From NCBI RefSeq assembly GCF_024679095.1, contig NW_026111161.1, forward strand, positions 265,501 through 329,500: a stretch of DNA of 64,000 nt, written 5' to 3'. The first letter of the stretch is position 1; every line of letters starts with the position of its first letter. This stretch comes from Eriocheir sinensis (Eukaryota; Arthropoda; Malacostraca; Decapoda; Varunidae). Under the pieces are notes generated by a model that saw only the letters and a program-made list of their open reading frames with translations, did not search any database and had not been told where the DNA came from. The position numbers were made by a program, and so were the translations under genes. This document shows positions 30,851-42,629 of the stretch, piece by piece.

Positions 30851-31740
30851 CAGTACCCTCTCGAGTTTCATGCTCACTTCGTTCCGTAGGTATAGCACTA
30901 AACTCGAGGTATTGAAAACACTGAAAAAGTGCTTATCTGTTCCGACCCGTGGAGATTTTTTTTTTATTTTTTTTTTTTACATGGGCTATGGCACCGGTAG
31001 ACTATTCATCTGGGCCTGATGGACGGCCCTGAGCCCGTCATGGCACAGGCAATTGTTTATAGTGGCGCTATTGTAATTGGCTCATGCTGCCCCCCGGAGC
31101 TCAATTTTTTCCTCCTTTACTCCCTTATTGCCTTTACTCCCTTTACTGCCCATCTCTACATCCACAATGTAAACAAAGCACTTGCCCTGTATCAATATGG
31201 CGTCGTCTGCTAAAGTAAGGGCTCTCGTGGCTTGTGCTGCCATTATCCAAGTTATGGACTTGTTGCTGCAGTTAAATGGAAGGATGAGGCTATTGTGGGT
31301 GTGGCGTGTCTGAGGTTCCTCCGTGCCAGTTCTCATTGTCACCACTGCGCGTGAGCGGCCAACCCACCCATCTAGACACCGACCACATAAACATGTGGAT
31401 CGAGTAACAACAAAGACACACGCACACACACATGCACGCACACACCAGACTCATCATGAACCATGGCAGATGTTTCTCACAAACAAAAGTGGCTTCACCA
31501 TTTTCTAGAGTGTGTTAGAACTTATTTGGTGAGTGGTTCATACAAACCAAACATACCCAATGGCAAGAAGAGAGCAGTGTTAAAGACGACTGCTCTCTTC
31601 TTGCCAAGAGCTAGGTTTGGTTCATGTGAGCCACTCACCAAATACTGCCTAACACACTCAAGAAATGGTGAAGTCATTTTTGTTTTTCAGAAACATCTGC
31701 CATGGTTCCTAATGAGTATGGTGTGTGCGTGCGTGCGTGC

Positions 31741-31779
<39 letters not shown>

Positions 31780-32372
31780 TTGTTATTCGAACAATGTGTT
31801 TATGTGGTTGAGCCAAGATGGGTGGGTTGGCCACTCACGCACAGTGGTGACAATGAGAACTAGCATGGAGGAACTACAGGCATGCCACACCCACAACTGT
31901 TTCTTCCTTCCATTTAACTGCAGCAACAAGTCCACAAGTCGCACAAGCAGTGACAGCCCTTACTTTAGCAGACGACGCCATGTTGATACAGGGCAAGTGT
32001 TTTGTTTACGTTGTGGATGTGGATACGGGCAACCGACCTTGGCCGTGTGTGATGCAAACCCGGAAAAGTTGGAGTTGCCGGTTGCCCTAGCTGGCGCGCC
32101 AATTCGGTGGGAAGAAAAAAGTGCTGTGTCACACCAGGTTACGGATAACCGTGAACTTGCTCCCGGTTGGGCGTACAGGCGTTGCCCATAGCCACAACGG
32201 TTGGACGAGAATGGCCATTGTGACACCGCCTTAAGGCAGCGTCATAAGGTGAGCGTCGGCGATGACGTCATCGGACTCCCAGCGAATCACAAGCGTGTTT
32301 TCAGAACTGTCAGCCAATCGTAAGGCAGCCGCCTTCAACTGCGGCTTCAAAACGACCCGTTCTCTCTTCCCG

Positions 32373-32423
<51 letters not shown>

Positions 32424-32635
32424 GCCACAATGTTTGGAGGAAAACGTCCAGTGTGATACTACCTTTAAAGGTAGCATGCGTGATGCCGATGGTAAGTAGA
32501 CGTGACCCGTACATGTCAAACCAGTGCGAAAGTCGGGGTGATAATGCGTGAAAGTTGGGATGGTAAGAATTTAGGACTAACCACAAAACTCGTTTCTCGT
32601 GAAACTCGGATAGCGTGAAACTCGAGAGGGTACTG
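30851..32635. mobile_element. TA-target foldback element A1 in LINE C
   Basis: Ends CAGTACCCTCTCGAGTTTCA and, inverted, CAGTACCCTCTCGAGTTTCA, flanked by TA (30,849-30,850 and 32,636-32,637). These are pogo/Tigger-like ends. Inside is a large inverted repeat (about 31,150-31,600 against 31,600-32,040), each arm holding an ATGGCGTCGTCTGCTAAAG start. A Harbinger-like end TGTGACACCGCCTTAA is at 32,220-32,234. Also present are (GT)n at 31,745-31,775 and (CT)n at 32,378-32,418. Copies: A2 (46,561-48,918) and A3 (42,476-42,844). Confidence 0.75.
30958..31105 (-). repeat. SINE-like 3' unit with A-tail inside A1
   Basis: On the minus strand the block GGGGGGCAGCATGAGCC...GACGGGCTCAGGGCCGTCC...CATGT ends in an A-rich tail (30,958-30,980 as T on the plus strand). 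The same unit with an A-tail lies at 48,650-48,797, and a relative at 36,355-36,480. It behaves like the end of a short retroposon; no pol III promoter was seen. Confidence 0.5.
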
Positions 32636-32970
32636 TATACAGGATACAAGAGGGATTGGAGAAATTGGACAGGAAAGACTTAGTGGTACGTGACAGAAGT
32701 GTAACAAGAGGCAACAGTAAGAAATTGAAGAAAAAGCAACTGTAGGAGAGACATCAAGAAATACAGTTTTCCATACAGAAGCATAACAACATGGAACGGA
32801 CTTGACGAGGAGACTGTGTGTGCAAAAACAATTCATGAATTTAAAGCCAAACTGGATAATAAGCATTATGGAGACGGGACAGCACGAGCCTAGTACGGCT
32901 CTTTTCCTGTATTTCATAACTAGGTAAATACAACTAGGTAAATACACACACACACACACACACACACACA

Positions 32971-33800
32971 AAGAGGAGGACTGGTTGCTGCTCCAGAGAG
33001 ACCTGGACACAGTGTGGGGGTGGAGCAGGAAGTGGGAAATGGAATTAATACCAAAAAGTGCAGTGTTATTGAATTTGGAAAGAGTGGAATGAGAGTAGAG
33101 GGACATTATAAGTTGGGTAAGGATAAGTTAGACAAGAAGACAAGAAAAAGACCTTGGAGTGATGATCACAGAGAACTTGTCTCCAGAAAGACATGTGAAT
33201 AAAATATCAGCTGAGACATACAACCTGCTGAGGAACATCAGAGCAGCGTTCACATTCCTTGATGAGGACATGGTAAGGAAATTAATTGTGACCTTGATAC
33301 GCCCTAGACTAGAATATGCATCAGTGGCTTGGTCGCCATCACTTAAGAAACACGTTAGAAAACTGGAGAGGATACAGAGAGCGGCAACAAATATGGCACC
33401 AAGGCTGAGACTTATGAAGAAAGATTGCTGAGGCTGAACCTCCCTACATTGGAAAGTAGAAGAGAAAGAGGAAATTTAACAGCAGTGTATAGGGTGATGA
33501 ATGGTCTAGAGAAATTGGATGGAGAGGACCTTTTGATAAGAGAAGAGAGAAACTTAGAGGAAATGGAAAACTGTTGAGAAAAGGAAATTGTAGAAGACAT
33601 CAAGAAGAACAGCTTCCCGCAGAGATGTGTTGGGGTCTGGAATGGGCTGGAGAGGGAAGTGGTACAGGCTAAGTCAATGAGCGCATTTAAGGCCAAATTA
33701 GACGTAAGTAGTTGGAAAGACGGGACAGCACGAGCATACCTCCGGTCCTGTAAATCACAACTAGGCAACTACATAACTGGGTAAATACAGACACACACTC
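32971..33800 (+). mobile_element. LINE D: 5'-truncated RT fragment with (AC)n on both sides
   Basis: Starts immediately after (AC)n with EDWLLLQRDLDTVWGWSRKW, continues through the RT thumb (LSPERHVNKISAETYNLLRN, RPRLEYASVAWSPSLKKHVR), and ends with ACATAACTGGGTAAATAC then (AC)n at 33,791-33,799. Several frameshifts. Same family as LINE C. Confidence 0.8.
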
Positions 33801-33823
33801 ACTCCATCCTACATAACACTCAC

Positions 33824-33897
33824 CAAAACATCCATGAGGAGCTTGATGGGCAGGATCACTGGGCCCGTCACTGCCGCCACCACCATCGCCAACACTC
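33824..33897 (-). other. Candidate 74-bp host exon (hydrophobic segment)
   Basis: On the minus strand an acceptor-like AATAATTTCCACAG precedes 74 bp ending at a donor-like G/GTGAGTG. One frame is open and strongly G/C at third positions: VLAMVVAAVTGPVILPIKLL then MDVL, which could be a membrane helix. The surroundings are AT-rich repeat, so the base composition stands out. No protein family was recognised and no neighbouring exon found; chance is quite possible. Confidence 0.3.
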
Positions 33898-33900
33898 CTG

Positions 33901-34350
33901 TGGAAATTATTCCAAGCATAGTAAAGTTGTGTGTGTATGGTAATGGGTAAATTACCATGAGTTATGGTAAAAGCGTATCATGCATCTATAAGCACCGTGC
34001 CTTTATTATGATGCGGCAACTAATTGGGCTTAGAGTAGAGGAGTCAGGCAGAGGCTGGAGTCAACATCATCTCCGCTGGTCTTCTCTGATTCAAGTTTTA
34101 GCAAAAGTTTTTCACTCGTGATAATTTGTCCTGACTCAAGCAGTGTTTAGAATGTACACACAGATACCTCTCAGGGGAGTGTTCAGTACATGCAAGTGTG
34201 TACCTCTCAGGGAAGGGTTTGCTACATACTTAAAGTTTTGTGCCATCAAACAAATATACTCCAGTCATTTGTTTTGATCTATACTTTATGGCTTGAGGAG
34301 TATTAAGAAGACTTTGGAATTCATGAATGTAATGTTTCCATATATGTACA
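33901..34350. other. No gene recognised
   Basis: AT-rich sequence with a short internal repeat (ACCTCTCAGGGGAGTGTTC and ACCTCTCAGGGAAGGGTTT near 34,170-34,225). Nothing else supported. Confidence 0.4.
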
Positions 34351-34576
34351 GGTAGCCCTTGAGTTACAACGGATGAGAATTGCCACCCCTTGCACTGACG
34401 ACCAGCCAGTAATATCGTTAATACACCTGTCCTCCTGCATTCACAGATTCTTTTCCCAATTGCACAGAGGTGGCTGCAGAAGGATTTTCATGACACACAA
34501 ACCGTCGTCAGCTGTTGGAGCGCAAAACGTTGCCGCCAATCTTCTCCCGCCTATTTTGAAGGACCAGGAAACATGA
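34351..34576. repeat. One end of a TA-target (Tigger-like) element
   Basis: TA followed by CAGGTAGCCCTTGAGTTACA matches the CAG...pattern of pogo/Tigger ends elsewhere in the window. No matching right end was found, so extent is approximate. Confidence 0.4.
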
Positions 34577-34619
34577 CAAATTTACCTACATTGTGGGGTC
34601 AGGGCCTCAGGATAGGTTT

Positions 34620-35400
34620 TGTCTGGAGGGGGGGGCAAAGTGAGTGAAAAGTGCCACAGCTGAACTTGCCTGGGCAAAAATGGCGAGGAGATATGAAGAA
34701 GAAATATTTGAGGCAGAGGGCTTTCCTGTTTCTCGCCAGGCCAAATGTCACCCCGGGATTATGGTCACGAATGAGACGATCAGAGACAGAAGCAGAGGAT
34801 TCAAAGGAGGAGGTAAGGGGCATGAGGGAGGACTTGAGGAGATTTGTGAACATTTTCAATGACCTGAAGAAGGAACTAGTTGCCAGAAGGGAAAAAGTCA
34901 GAAAACTAAGGGAAGAAAATGAAAAACAAAAAAGGGAAGTTCCAGAGCTGACAACATAAAGGCAGTGGTCAAGGAGGAAACATCAAGAAGGGTGACGGGA
35001 AGTAGTGACGGCGAAATGGATGTGGAAAATAAGATTAAGAAAATAGTTGATGTGGAGATAAATGTGTGGAAAAAACAAAAGGAAAAGGAAAAGGGAGTTT
35101 CAATGAAATTCTGGAACACCAAAAAGAGAAAGAAAAATAGAGATGGAGTGTGAGGTTGTTCAAGTAACAAGAAGGCCTGGTTAAGAAACAGCAGGAAAGA
35201 AGAAGAGTGTGATAATGATGGGTGTTAGAGAAGAGAAAGTCCCGATGAGGGAAGAGAGAGATAGAGAGGAAATCAGTGAAGTGAAAGAAATACTGGCAAG
35301 CCTGGGTGAAGAAGCCGGAGGGCTGACAGAGGAGGTGGACGAGGTGACAGGACTACTAGGAAAATATGAGGAAGGGAACAACAGACCAATGAAGCTGCCC
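34620..35400 (+). pseudogene. LINE ORF1 fragment (coiled coil) of the LINE B-E type
   Basis: Three frame-shifted pieces are strongly helical: RGMREDLRRFVNIFNDLKKE then KVRKLREENEKQKREVPE (34,800-34,950); MDVENKIKKIVDVEINVWKK (35,015-35,075); and GVREEKVPMREERDREEISE then VKEILASLGEEAGGL (35,220-35,330). A coiled coil followed by an IMGVREE-type strand is the layout of ORF1 nucleic-acid chaperones of such LINEs. It is broken, and assignment to this LINE family is inference. Confidence 0.5.
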
Positions 35401-35404
35401 ACAA

Positions 35405-35757
35405 ATGGCGGCTGAGCTAATTATAAGTCAGAGTGGAATACTAAAAGGTTGGGGTGTGGAGTCGGAGTTGGTGGAGTCGGCTACTTCTGGCTATGGGTTA
35501 AGTTATTTTGGCGGGAATATTCATTTAACGTGTATTTTTTTGTGTGTAAAAATGTTATATTTCCTTATATTTCGCCTGATTAAATAATTATTTAGATCAT
35601 TGTGATACATTACTAAACGATGTCGGAGAAAACCCACCCAACAAGACTGCTGCTCAACAGTTGACATGAAACACTCATTTGATATAGACTGCGTCACTAA
35701 CTGCCACTATTTTACTAATTTACATAGGTAAGATTCTGTGATTGTAGCAGTTACCTG
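35405..35757. other. No gene recognised
   Basis: AT-rich stretch between the LINE ORF1 fragment and the (AC)n preceding LINE E. Confidence 0.4.
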
Positions 35758-35785
35758 ATGAAAATGACACACACACACACACGGA

Positions 35786-36275
35786 GGCAGTGTGGTCTCC
35801 CCATAAGAAGAAACACAGAAAAACTAGAAAGAATACAAAGGATGGCAACAAAAATGATTCCAGAGCTGGAGGGATTGACATATGAAGAAAGATTAAAGGA
35901 AATGGACTTACCAACACTAGAACAAAGAAGAGAAAGGGGAGACCTAATACAAATTTATAAATTATTGAGCAAAATCAAAGAAGTAGATAATGAGGAATTA
36001 CAACTAAAAAAGAATAAACACCAGGAGCACAAGAGGACACAGTAAAAAATTGAGGAAAGGAAGATGCTTGAGAGACATAAAGAAATATGGCTTCCTGCAA
36101 AGAAATGTATAGGTTTAGAACAGACTAAGTGAGGATGTATTATCGGCGAAGAGTGTGCAAAGCTTTAAGGAAAAGTTGGACAAATGCAGATACGGAGACG
36201 GGACCACACGAACGTAAGCCCAGGCCCTGTAAAGCTACAACTAGGTAACTACAACTAGGTAATTACACACACACC
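35786..36275 (+). mobile_element. LINE E: short 5'-truncated copy with (AC)n on both sides
   Basis: Begins right after (AC)n at 35,769-35,783 with VWSPHKKKHRKTRKNTK-like thumb sequence and RMATKMIPELEGLTYEERL. It continues to the family tail ACAACTAGGTAACTAC twice and (AC)n at 36,266-36,274. Confidence 0.78.
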
Positions 36276-36354
36276 GAGTGGCCTAAGACTAACTACATGC
36301 TGTTCAGAAGACCACCCATTAACCCAGACTCTAAAAGAACCGTCCAGTGAATCA

Positions 36355-36480
36355 AGAACGAGTTCCTGGGCGCAGCATGAGCCAAGCATAAATGGCGGTA
36401 CTATAAGAATTGCCTGTGCCATGACGGGCTTGGGCCCTCCACCAGGCCCCTGAAGAGAGCCTATCGGCACTATAGGCTAA
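36355..36480 (+). repeat. SINE-like 3' unit
   Basis: GGGCGCAGCATGAGCCAAGC...TTGCCTGTGCCATGACGGGC...CCTATCGGCACTATAGGC resembles the A-tailed units at 48,650 and 30,958(-). It lies between LINE E and a (TA)n array. Confidence 0.45.
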
Positions 36481-36501
36481 GATGGAAAAATATACTGTAT
36501 G

Positions 36502-37371
<870 letters not shown>

Positions 37372-37373
37372 TT

Positions 37374-37393
37374 ATTGGGGGCCTGACCGGGAT
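37374..37393 (+). promoter_or_regulatory. Putative primer-binding site of the Gmr1-like element
   Basis: TTGGGGGCCTGACCGGGATC has the form of the TGGGGGCTCGTCCGGGAT class of sites. The tRNA is not confirmed. Confidence 0.45.
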
Positions 37394-38054
37394 CATATGT
37401 AGTGGATTATTATAACTAATTCATTGTTATTTTCCACCACTTCATCTTCGCTAATCATTTATTGTTTCATGTATGTTCGTTCACCCCTAGTATCACTCCT
37501 ATTACTTTTGTAATCACTGTGTCACTGTGTTTGTTGGTGCTGTTTCATGTGCAACGTGATTGAGTGTAGGGATTGACTGTGCCTTTAATAACTAACCACG
37601 CAAAGGCCTAGCGTGGAGACTTTATCAGTTCCTCATACTCTTAATTACGTTTTGCTCTGTTCGAATCTTTCCTGTGAGACACTTTCTCCCCATAGCCTAC
37701 GAGACTCATTTTCTTTAGGAACCACTGACGTTCCGAATCAATTCAATACTTCACTCGACTCATAACTTGACCAGCTCAAACTCAAACGAGTACTTAATGC
37801 CAGATCCTGTTTGCAGATGTGGGTATTGCATTCTCTGGTCATTCTCCACTGGCTCGTTATCTTCGTCGAAGTGTTATCTTCGGCGGTGTTATCTCTTCAG
37901 GGGTCGCTCCCCTATCAATTAATCTCATGCCAGGATTGTGAACTAGTTAATAGTTCAGGAGATTACTGGGTCACATTCCAAGCATCACTTTTAACCATTA
38001 GTGGTTACTAACAACTTTCGTACAACCGTTAAATCGACTTGTACATCAATCAAA

Positions 38055-39065
38055 ATGGTGTTCAACGTAGAAGAGTTTGTCGGTAATCCCTCTGTGGAGG
38101 AACTTAAAACAGCAACTGTAACTGTGGAACAACTTAAATATATTGCTACAAACTATAATATTCCCTTCACTAGTCAAACAAGAAAACCCGAGTTGATGTC
38201 CCTAATTCTAGCTCATCTGGGTGACCCTGAGGAGGAGGCTGACCACCTCATGGAAAGCCCTACCTCTTTGGGTTCTGCAAACCCCGCAATCGCCCTAGAG
38301 ATAGAGAGGGTGAAAATGCAGGCACTCCAGATGAAGCTAGAATATGAAAAAGAAGCAAGAGCACTTGAACACGAACGAAATGAAGAAAGTAAAGCACGTG
38401 AACGTGAACATCAACTCAGCGTGCTTCAGCTGCAGTCCTCAGACGGGGGGACTCGAACCCCTAATAGGTTGCAGATAACCAAATTTCTTCCTCTTATGCC
38501 TCAATTCTCGGATTACGATCCAGAAGCATTCTTTCGGGAATTCGAATCCTCTGCCATTCACTTCGATCTACCTAAGGAGGACTGGACATGGCTAGTCAAG
38601 CCCAAACTCAACGGTAAGGCCTTGGCAGTCCTAGACAATATCGAAGACAACTCAGATTACGAGGTAGTAAAAAGCGCTATTTTAGCAGCTTATGCAGTCA
38701 CCACAGAGAGATATCGACAAACCTTCTGCAACATGAACAAGACATCTGGTCAAACATACTTGGAGTTTGCATCAGAGAAACTCCGAGCTTTGAGACACTG
38801 GCTTAAGTCGGCAGCTGTAACCACATATGACGATCTGGTAAACCTTGTAGCTCTAGAGGAATTCAAAAGGAAGATACCATACTCAATCATGTTGCACATC
38901 ACTGATAAGGATGAGACTGAACTCTTAAAAGCCGCCAAATTGGCGGATGTCTTTTCACTAATACATCGCTCTATGCCCTCAGGAGACAAGAAACTTCAGC
39001 CTGTGGGTAAGTCAGGTGCAAGCTATAGCAAGGATGTAAAACCCGCAGAGAGTAGTGGTAGGTAG
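38055..39065 (+). CDS. Gag of the Gmr1-like element, SCAN-like capsid region (336 aa as read)
   Basis: The start MVFNVEEFVG is chosen for its good context (CAAAATGG). The N-terminal 55 residues form a SAP-like helix block (TVEQLKYIATNYNIPFTSQT). A charged coiled coil follows (about 80-130, ERNEESKAREREHQLSVLQ). The SCAN-like region then runs from QFSDYDPEAFFREFESSAIH through KLNGKALAVLDNIED and TERYRQTFCNMNKTSGQTYL to KLADVFSLIHRS (about 155-315). SCAN domains of vertebrate zinc-finger proteins are thought to derive from such a Gag. The zinc knuckle is not in this frame but just after the stop, in the next one. Confidence 0.8.
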   Translation: MVFNVEEFVGNPSVEELKTATVTVEQLKYIATNYNIPFTSQTRKPELMSLILAHLGDPEEEADHLMESPTSLGSANPAIALEIERVKMQALQMKLEYEKEARALEHERNEESKAREREHQLSVLQLQSSDGGTRTPNRLQITKFLPLMPQFSDYDPEAFFREFESSAIHFDLPKEDWTWLVKPKLNGKALAVLDNIEDNSDYEVVKSAILAAYAVTTERYRQTFCNMNKTSGQTYLEFASEKLRALRHWLKSAAVTTYDDLVNLVALEEFKRKIPYSIMLHITDKDETELLKAAKLADVFSLIHRSMPSGDKKLQPVGKSGASYSKDVKPAESSGR

Positions 39066-39932
39066 TGCCAAGTCTTTTCTCTCTTGCAGTTTTTGTAAAA
39101 AGGTGGGCCATCTCATAAAGAATTGTCCTGATCCTAGGTGTAAAGTAGCAAAGACCTCTACATTCTCTAAACCAGTCGCCTCTCTCAACACTCCTTCAGT
39201 ACTTCCTCCCACTGACCCTTTTCAACCCTTCAGGTCTCAAGGTACTGTGGCTCTCAACACGGACTCTGAAGGGCACCCTCTCCAGATTATGCGGGATACT
39301 GCCTCTGCCCAATCTATCATTTTAAAATCCGCTCTTCCAGGGATTGAGCAGCAGTACACGGGGGAGAAGGTACTCCTTAAAGATTTTCATCAAACCTTTC
39401 CCATACCTCTGGCTAGGGTGCACTTAAACTGTCCGTTGGTTGTGGGAGCAGTTACCATTGCTGTCAGTGAGGATAATTCTCTTCCTATCCCTAATGCTAA
39501 TTTCCTGTTGGCTAATGATCTGGCTGGGGGACTAGTCGTTCCACCTATCATAACTAATGTCTCCCCATTGCATTACAACCCTACAGCTGACATGGAAAAG
39601 GAGCAGCCTAACATTTTTCCTGAATGTGCAGTCACTCGAGCACAGTCTGTTGCCGCTGCTCCAGAGCCACCTCAGCCCTTACCAACCACCCTCCATCCTA
39701 CGCCTCACGTTGGGGTTGGTAAGGTATTCACTGACCACTTACTTGCTGAGGCTCAAAAGACGATACCACCCTGTCTCGATTTCATACCCAAGCTATACCT
39801 AAAGACCAGATCACTTCCTCACCTTCTTTCTATTACCAGGATAAAATTCTTATGAGATTGTATAAACCACCTCAACTTTTAGATGATGCCACTTGGGCTG
39901 AGCTCCATCAAGTAGTCCTACCCGTCACCTTA
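39055..39932 (+). pseudogene. Zinc knuckle and protease region of the Gmr1-like element
   Basis: Opens with a CCHC knuckle, CSFCKKVGHLIKNC, and then a retropepsin region. The active-site triplet at 39,295-39,303 reads D-T-A (RDTASAQSIILKSAL) instead of the usual DTG or DSG. The later strands LPIPNANFLLANDLAGGLVV fit the family. The frame ends at 39,855 after a shift near 39,830, where MRLYKPPQLLDDATWAELHQ continues in the integrase frame. The Gag-to-protease change of frame could be programmed or an indel. Confidence 0.7.
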
Positions 39933-41261
39933 TGAGAGCCAGTGATGGAGATCGCTCATGGGAACCTAGCCGGCCATCATGGGATCAGGAAAACTTGTGA
40001 GAAGCTACTTAATGAGTTTTATTGGCCCGGTCTTAGGAAGGATGTTGCCTCATTTGTTAATTCTTGCCACACTTGCCAGGTAATGGGGAAACCCAACCAG
40101 AATATCCCTCCTTATCCTCTTCAGCCCATCCAGGTGCCTGAAGAACCATTCTCAAAAATCATCATTGACATCGTGGGCCCATTACCCAAAACAAAGAAAG
40201 GTAACCAATACATCCTCACTGTCATGTGCCCTACCACCCGTTACCCAGAAGGTTTCCCTATCAAAAACATCTCTGCCAAAACTGTTGTATCCAAACTTAC
40301 ACACTTGTTTACCACTTTTGGCATCCCCAGGGAGATTCAGAGCGACCGTGGCACTAATTTCACGAGCGATCTCTTCACGGCAGTTCTCACCGAGCTTGGC
40401 ATCACACAAACTTTATCTACGGCGTACCATCCACAGTCACAGGGAGCTTTAGAAAGATGTCACCAAACACTGAAGGCTCTTCTTCGTAAATTTTGTCACG
40501 ATCAGGACCAGGACTGGGACGAGGCTCTACCTTACGTCCTGTTTGCCATAAGAGAGACCCCTAACGAGTCCCTTGGAGTCTCCCCCTTTGAGTTACTGTA
40601 TGGCCATAAGGTAAGAGGTCCCCTTAAAGTCATCAAGGACCAATTGTTTAATAACACCTCAAGCAAACTTGTCACTGTCACCCAGTATTTAGTTAAACTT
40701 AAAGACACACTAACCAAAGTTCGCTCCTTTGCCCGTGACAACCTCAAACAAACTCAAGGAGACATGAAGAAACACTTTGACACTAGAGCTAAAGTTAGAG
40801 AGTTCAAACCAGGTGATAAAGTCCTTGTCTTTATTCCAGTCCCAGGATCACCCCTGCAAACTAAATACCATGGTCCCTATACAGTCAATGAGAAGATCAG
40901 TGAACAAAATTACATTATAGACACTCCTAACCGCCGGAAAAGTACCCAGAAAATACACATTAACTTACTTAGATTATATAAAACTAGAGCTGGCCTTGCA
41001 CCTGGCTCACCAGAGAGACCTGTATGTTCTATTTCGTTAGAAACCACCACCACTCATGCAGAAGGGACAAATAATTCATCCATATTATGTAACCCATCTA
41101 ATTACCTGTCCCATCTCTCATCCTCTCAATCAAAAGACATCCTATCCATCCTTCACCAGTTTAATGTGTTCAATGATCATCCAAACCTGTGTAACCTCAC
41201 CTCTCATGACGTCAAGCTCCTCCCGGCACCTCTCCTCTTCGTCACCCTCCATATCGCATAA
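39933..41261 (+). pseudogene. Integrase of the Gmr1-like element, placed before RT
   Basis: An otherwise open frame is preceded by TGA at 39,933-39,935, where CGA would be expected, consistent with a CpG transition. It shows the HHCC zinc module (HGNLAGHHGIRKTCEKLL to CHTCQVMG), the core with IIIDIVGPLPKTKKG (first Asp), IQSDRGTNFTSDLF (second Asp) and HPQSQGALERCHQTLK (Glu), then LPYVLFAIRETPNESLGVSP and a GPY/F-like module (KVLVFIPVPGSPLQTKYHGP). All catalytic residues are present. The tail loses frame near 41,220, just before RT. Confidence 0.88.
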
Positions 41262-41915
41262 GCCCCAGGAAACGTGACCAGATGAGGCAAGAGGTGGACT
41301 ATCTACTCGAGCAGGGGCTGGCGAAACCCAGCCAGTCTCCTTGGGCGTCACCTTGTCTACTCGTCCCCAAGGAAGATGGACAGTTGTCTCTGCACCGACT
41401 ACCGCAGGGTCAACGCTGTGACAGTCCCAGACGCCTACCCCCTGCCACGGATAGACGACTTGATCGATGAGGTGGGAAGGTCCCAGTATATAACAAAGCT
41501 GGATTTATTGAAGGGCTATTATCAAATTCCCCTCACAGAGAGAGCACAAGAGATATCCGCTTTCATCACTCCCTTTGGGCTCTACCAATATAATGTAATG
41601 CCTTTTGGGATGAGGAATGCCCCTTCAACCTTCCAGAGAGCCATGGATTATCTGTTACAGGATCTTATTGGAGTGTCCGTTTACCTAGACGACATTCTAA
41701 TTTTTACAGAGCATTGGGAGCAGCACCTTACGAGACTCAGGGATGTGCTGACAAGGCTGCAGGCAGCCCACTTCACCGTGAAGCTGGCTAAGACTACCTT
41801 CGGCCGAGCAACGGTGACGTACCTGGGCCACGTGGTGGGCAATGGCAGAGTACGACCCAAGGAAGCCAACATCTCTGCCATCCTTGAATACCCTACCCCA
41901 CTACTCGGAAGGCCC
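41262..41915 (+). pseudogene. Reverse transcriptase of the Gmr1-like element
   Basis: RT fingers begin MRQEVDYLLEQGLAKPSQSP (41,282). After a shift near 41,375 the sequence CTDYRRVNAVTVPDAYPLPR leads to the palm with VYLDDILIF, where both catalytic Asp residues are present, and YLGHVVGNGRVRPKEANISA. Another shift near 41,908 separates it from RNase H. The directly upstream neighbour is integrase, not protease. Confidence 0.88.
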
Positions 41916-42475
41916 TGCGGCGCTTTCTGGGCATGGCAGGGTATTACAGGAGGTTCTGCCCTAACTTCGCGGCCGCCACTGTCCCTCTCACACGGCTCAC
42001 GAGTGGAGCCGTACACTACTTGTGGACAGAGGATTGCCAGGCCGCCTTCGACCAACTCAAGAACTTCCTGGCCCAGGGTCCTGTACTCATCGCCCCAGAC
42101 TTCACTCAGCCCTTTGCCCTGCAGACTGATGCCAGTGATGCCGCTCTTGGTGCTGTATTACTGCAGGAGGTGGAGGGTATCCTTCATCCAGTGGCGTACC
42201 ACTCCAGCAAACTTAATATCCACCAGAGAAGATACAGCACCATTGAGAAAGAGCTCCTGGCCATCGTCTCAGCAATCCAGAAATTCGAATGCTACATACA
42301 GCCTGCTCAAGAACCACTCCAAGTCTACACAGACCACAATCCATTGGCCTTCCTCAATCGCAGCAAGTTTACCAATCAGCGACTTCTCAGATGGTCCCTG
42401 TTTCTCCAGCCCTACAACCTGAATGTCAACCACTTAAAAGGGAGGGAGAACATCATCGCCGACGCCGCAGTGAGG
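41916..42475 (+). pseudogene. RNase H and connection of the Gmr1-like element
   Basis: MAGYYRRFCPNFAAATVPLT is the RT-RH connection. RNase H shows ALQTDASDAALGAVLL (Asp), YSTIEKELLAIVSAI (Glu) and QVYTDHNPLAFL (Asp). The final ADA-SR motif reads ADAAVRPL, at the junction with element A3. The chain ends there; no integrase follows. Confidence 0.85.
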
Positions 42476-42595
42476 CCGCTGATAGGGTGAGCGTCGGCGA
42501 TGACGTCATCAGACTCCCAGCGAATCACAAGCATGTTTTCAGAAATGTCAGCCAATCGTAAGGCAGCCGCCTTCAACTGCGGCTTCAAAATGACC

Positions 42596-42629
<34 letters not shown>

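Larger units (their letters stand above)
27021..32970 (+). mobile_element. LINE C, near full-length ORF2, host to four nested insertions
   Basis: Begins directly after the (AC)n tail of LINE B with endonuclease sequence and runs to an AACTAGGTAAATAC-type tail with (AC)n at 32,947-32,969. Nested in it are a Harbinger MITE (28,533-28,909), two TTAA MITEs (29,229-29,768 and 29,809-30,063) and the TA-target foldback element A1 (30,851-32,635). In each case the LINE reading resumes across the target duplication. Confidence 0.8.

Noticed and set aside
33780..33800. AC-rich runs treated as independent microsatellites
   Set aside because: Those at 26,99x, 32,94x, 33,79x and 36,26x all follow the same AACTAGGTAAATAC-like LINE tail, so I regard them as part of the LINE 3' ends.
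38444..38470. tRNA T-arm-like sequence on the minus strand (GGTTCGAGTCC) inside the Gmr1-like gag
   Set aside because: No A box, acceptor or anticodon stem fits at the right spacing, and the plus strand is coding there. Probably chance, though a captured tRNA scrap is not excluded.
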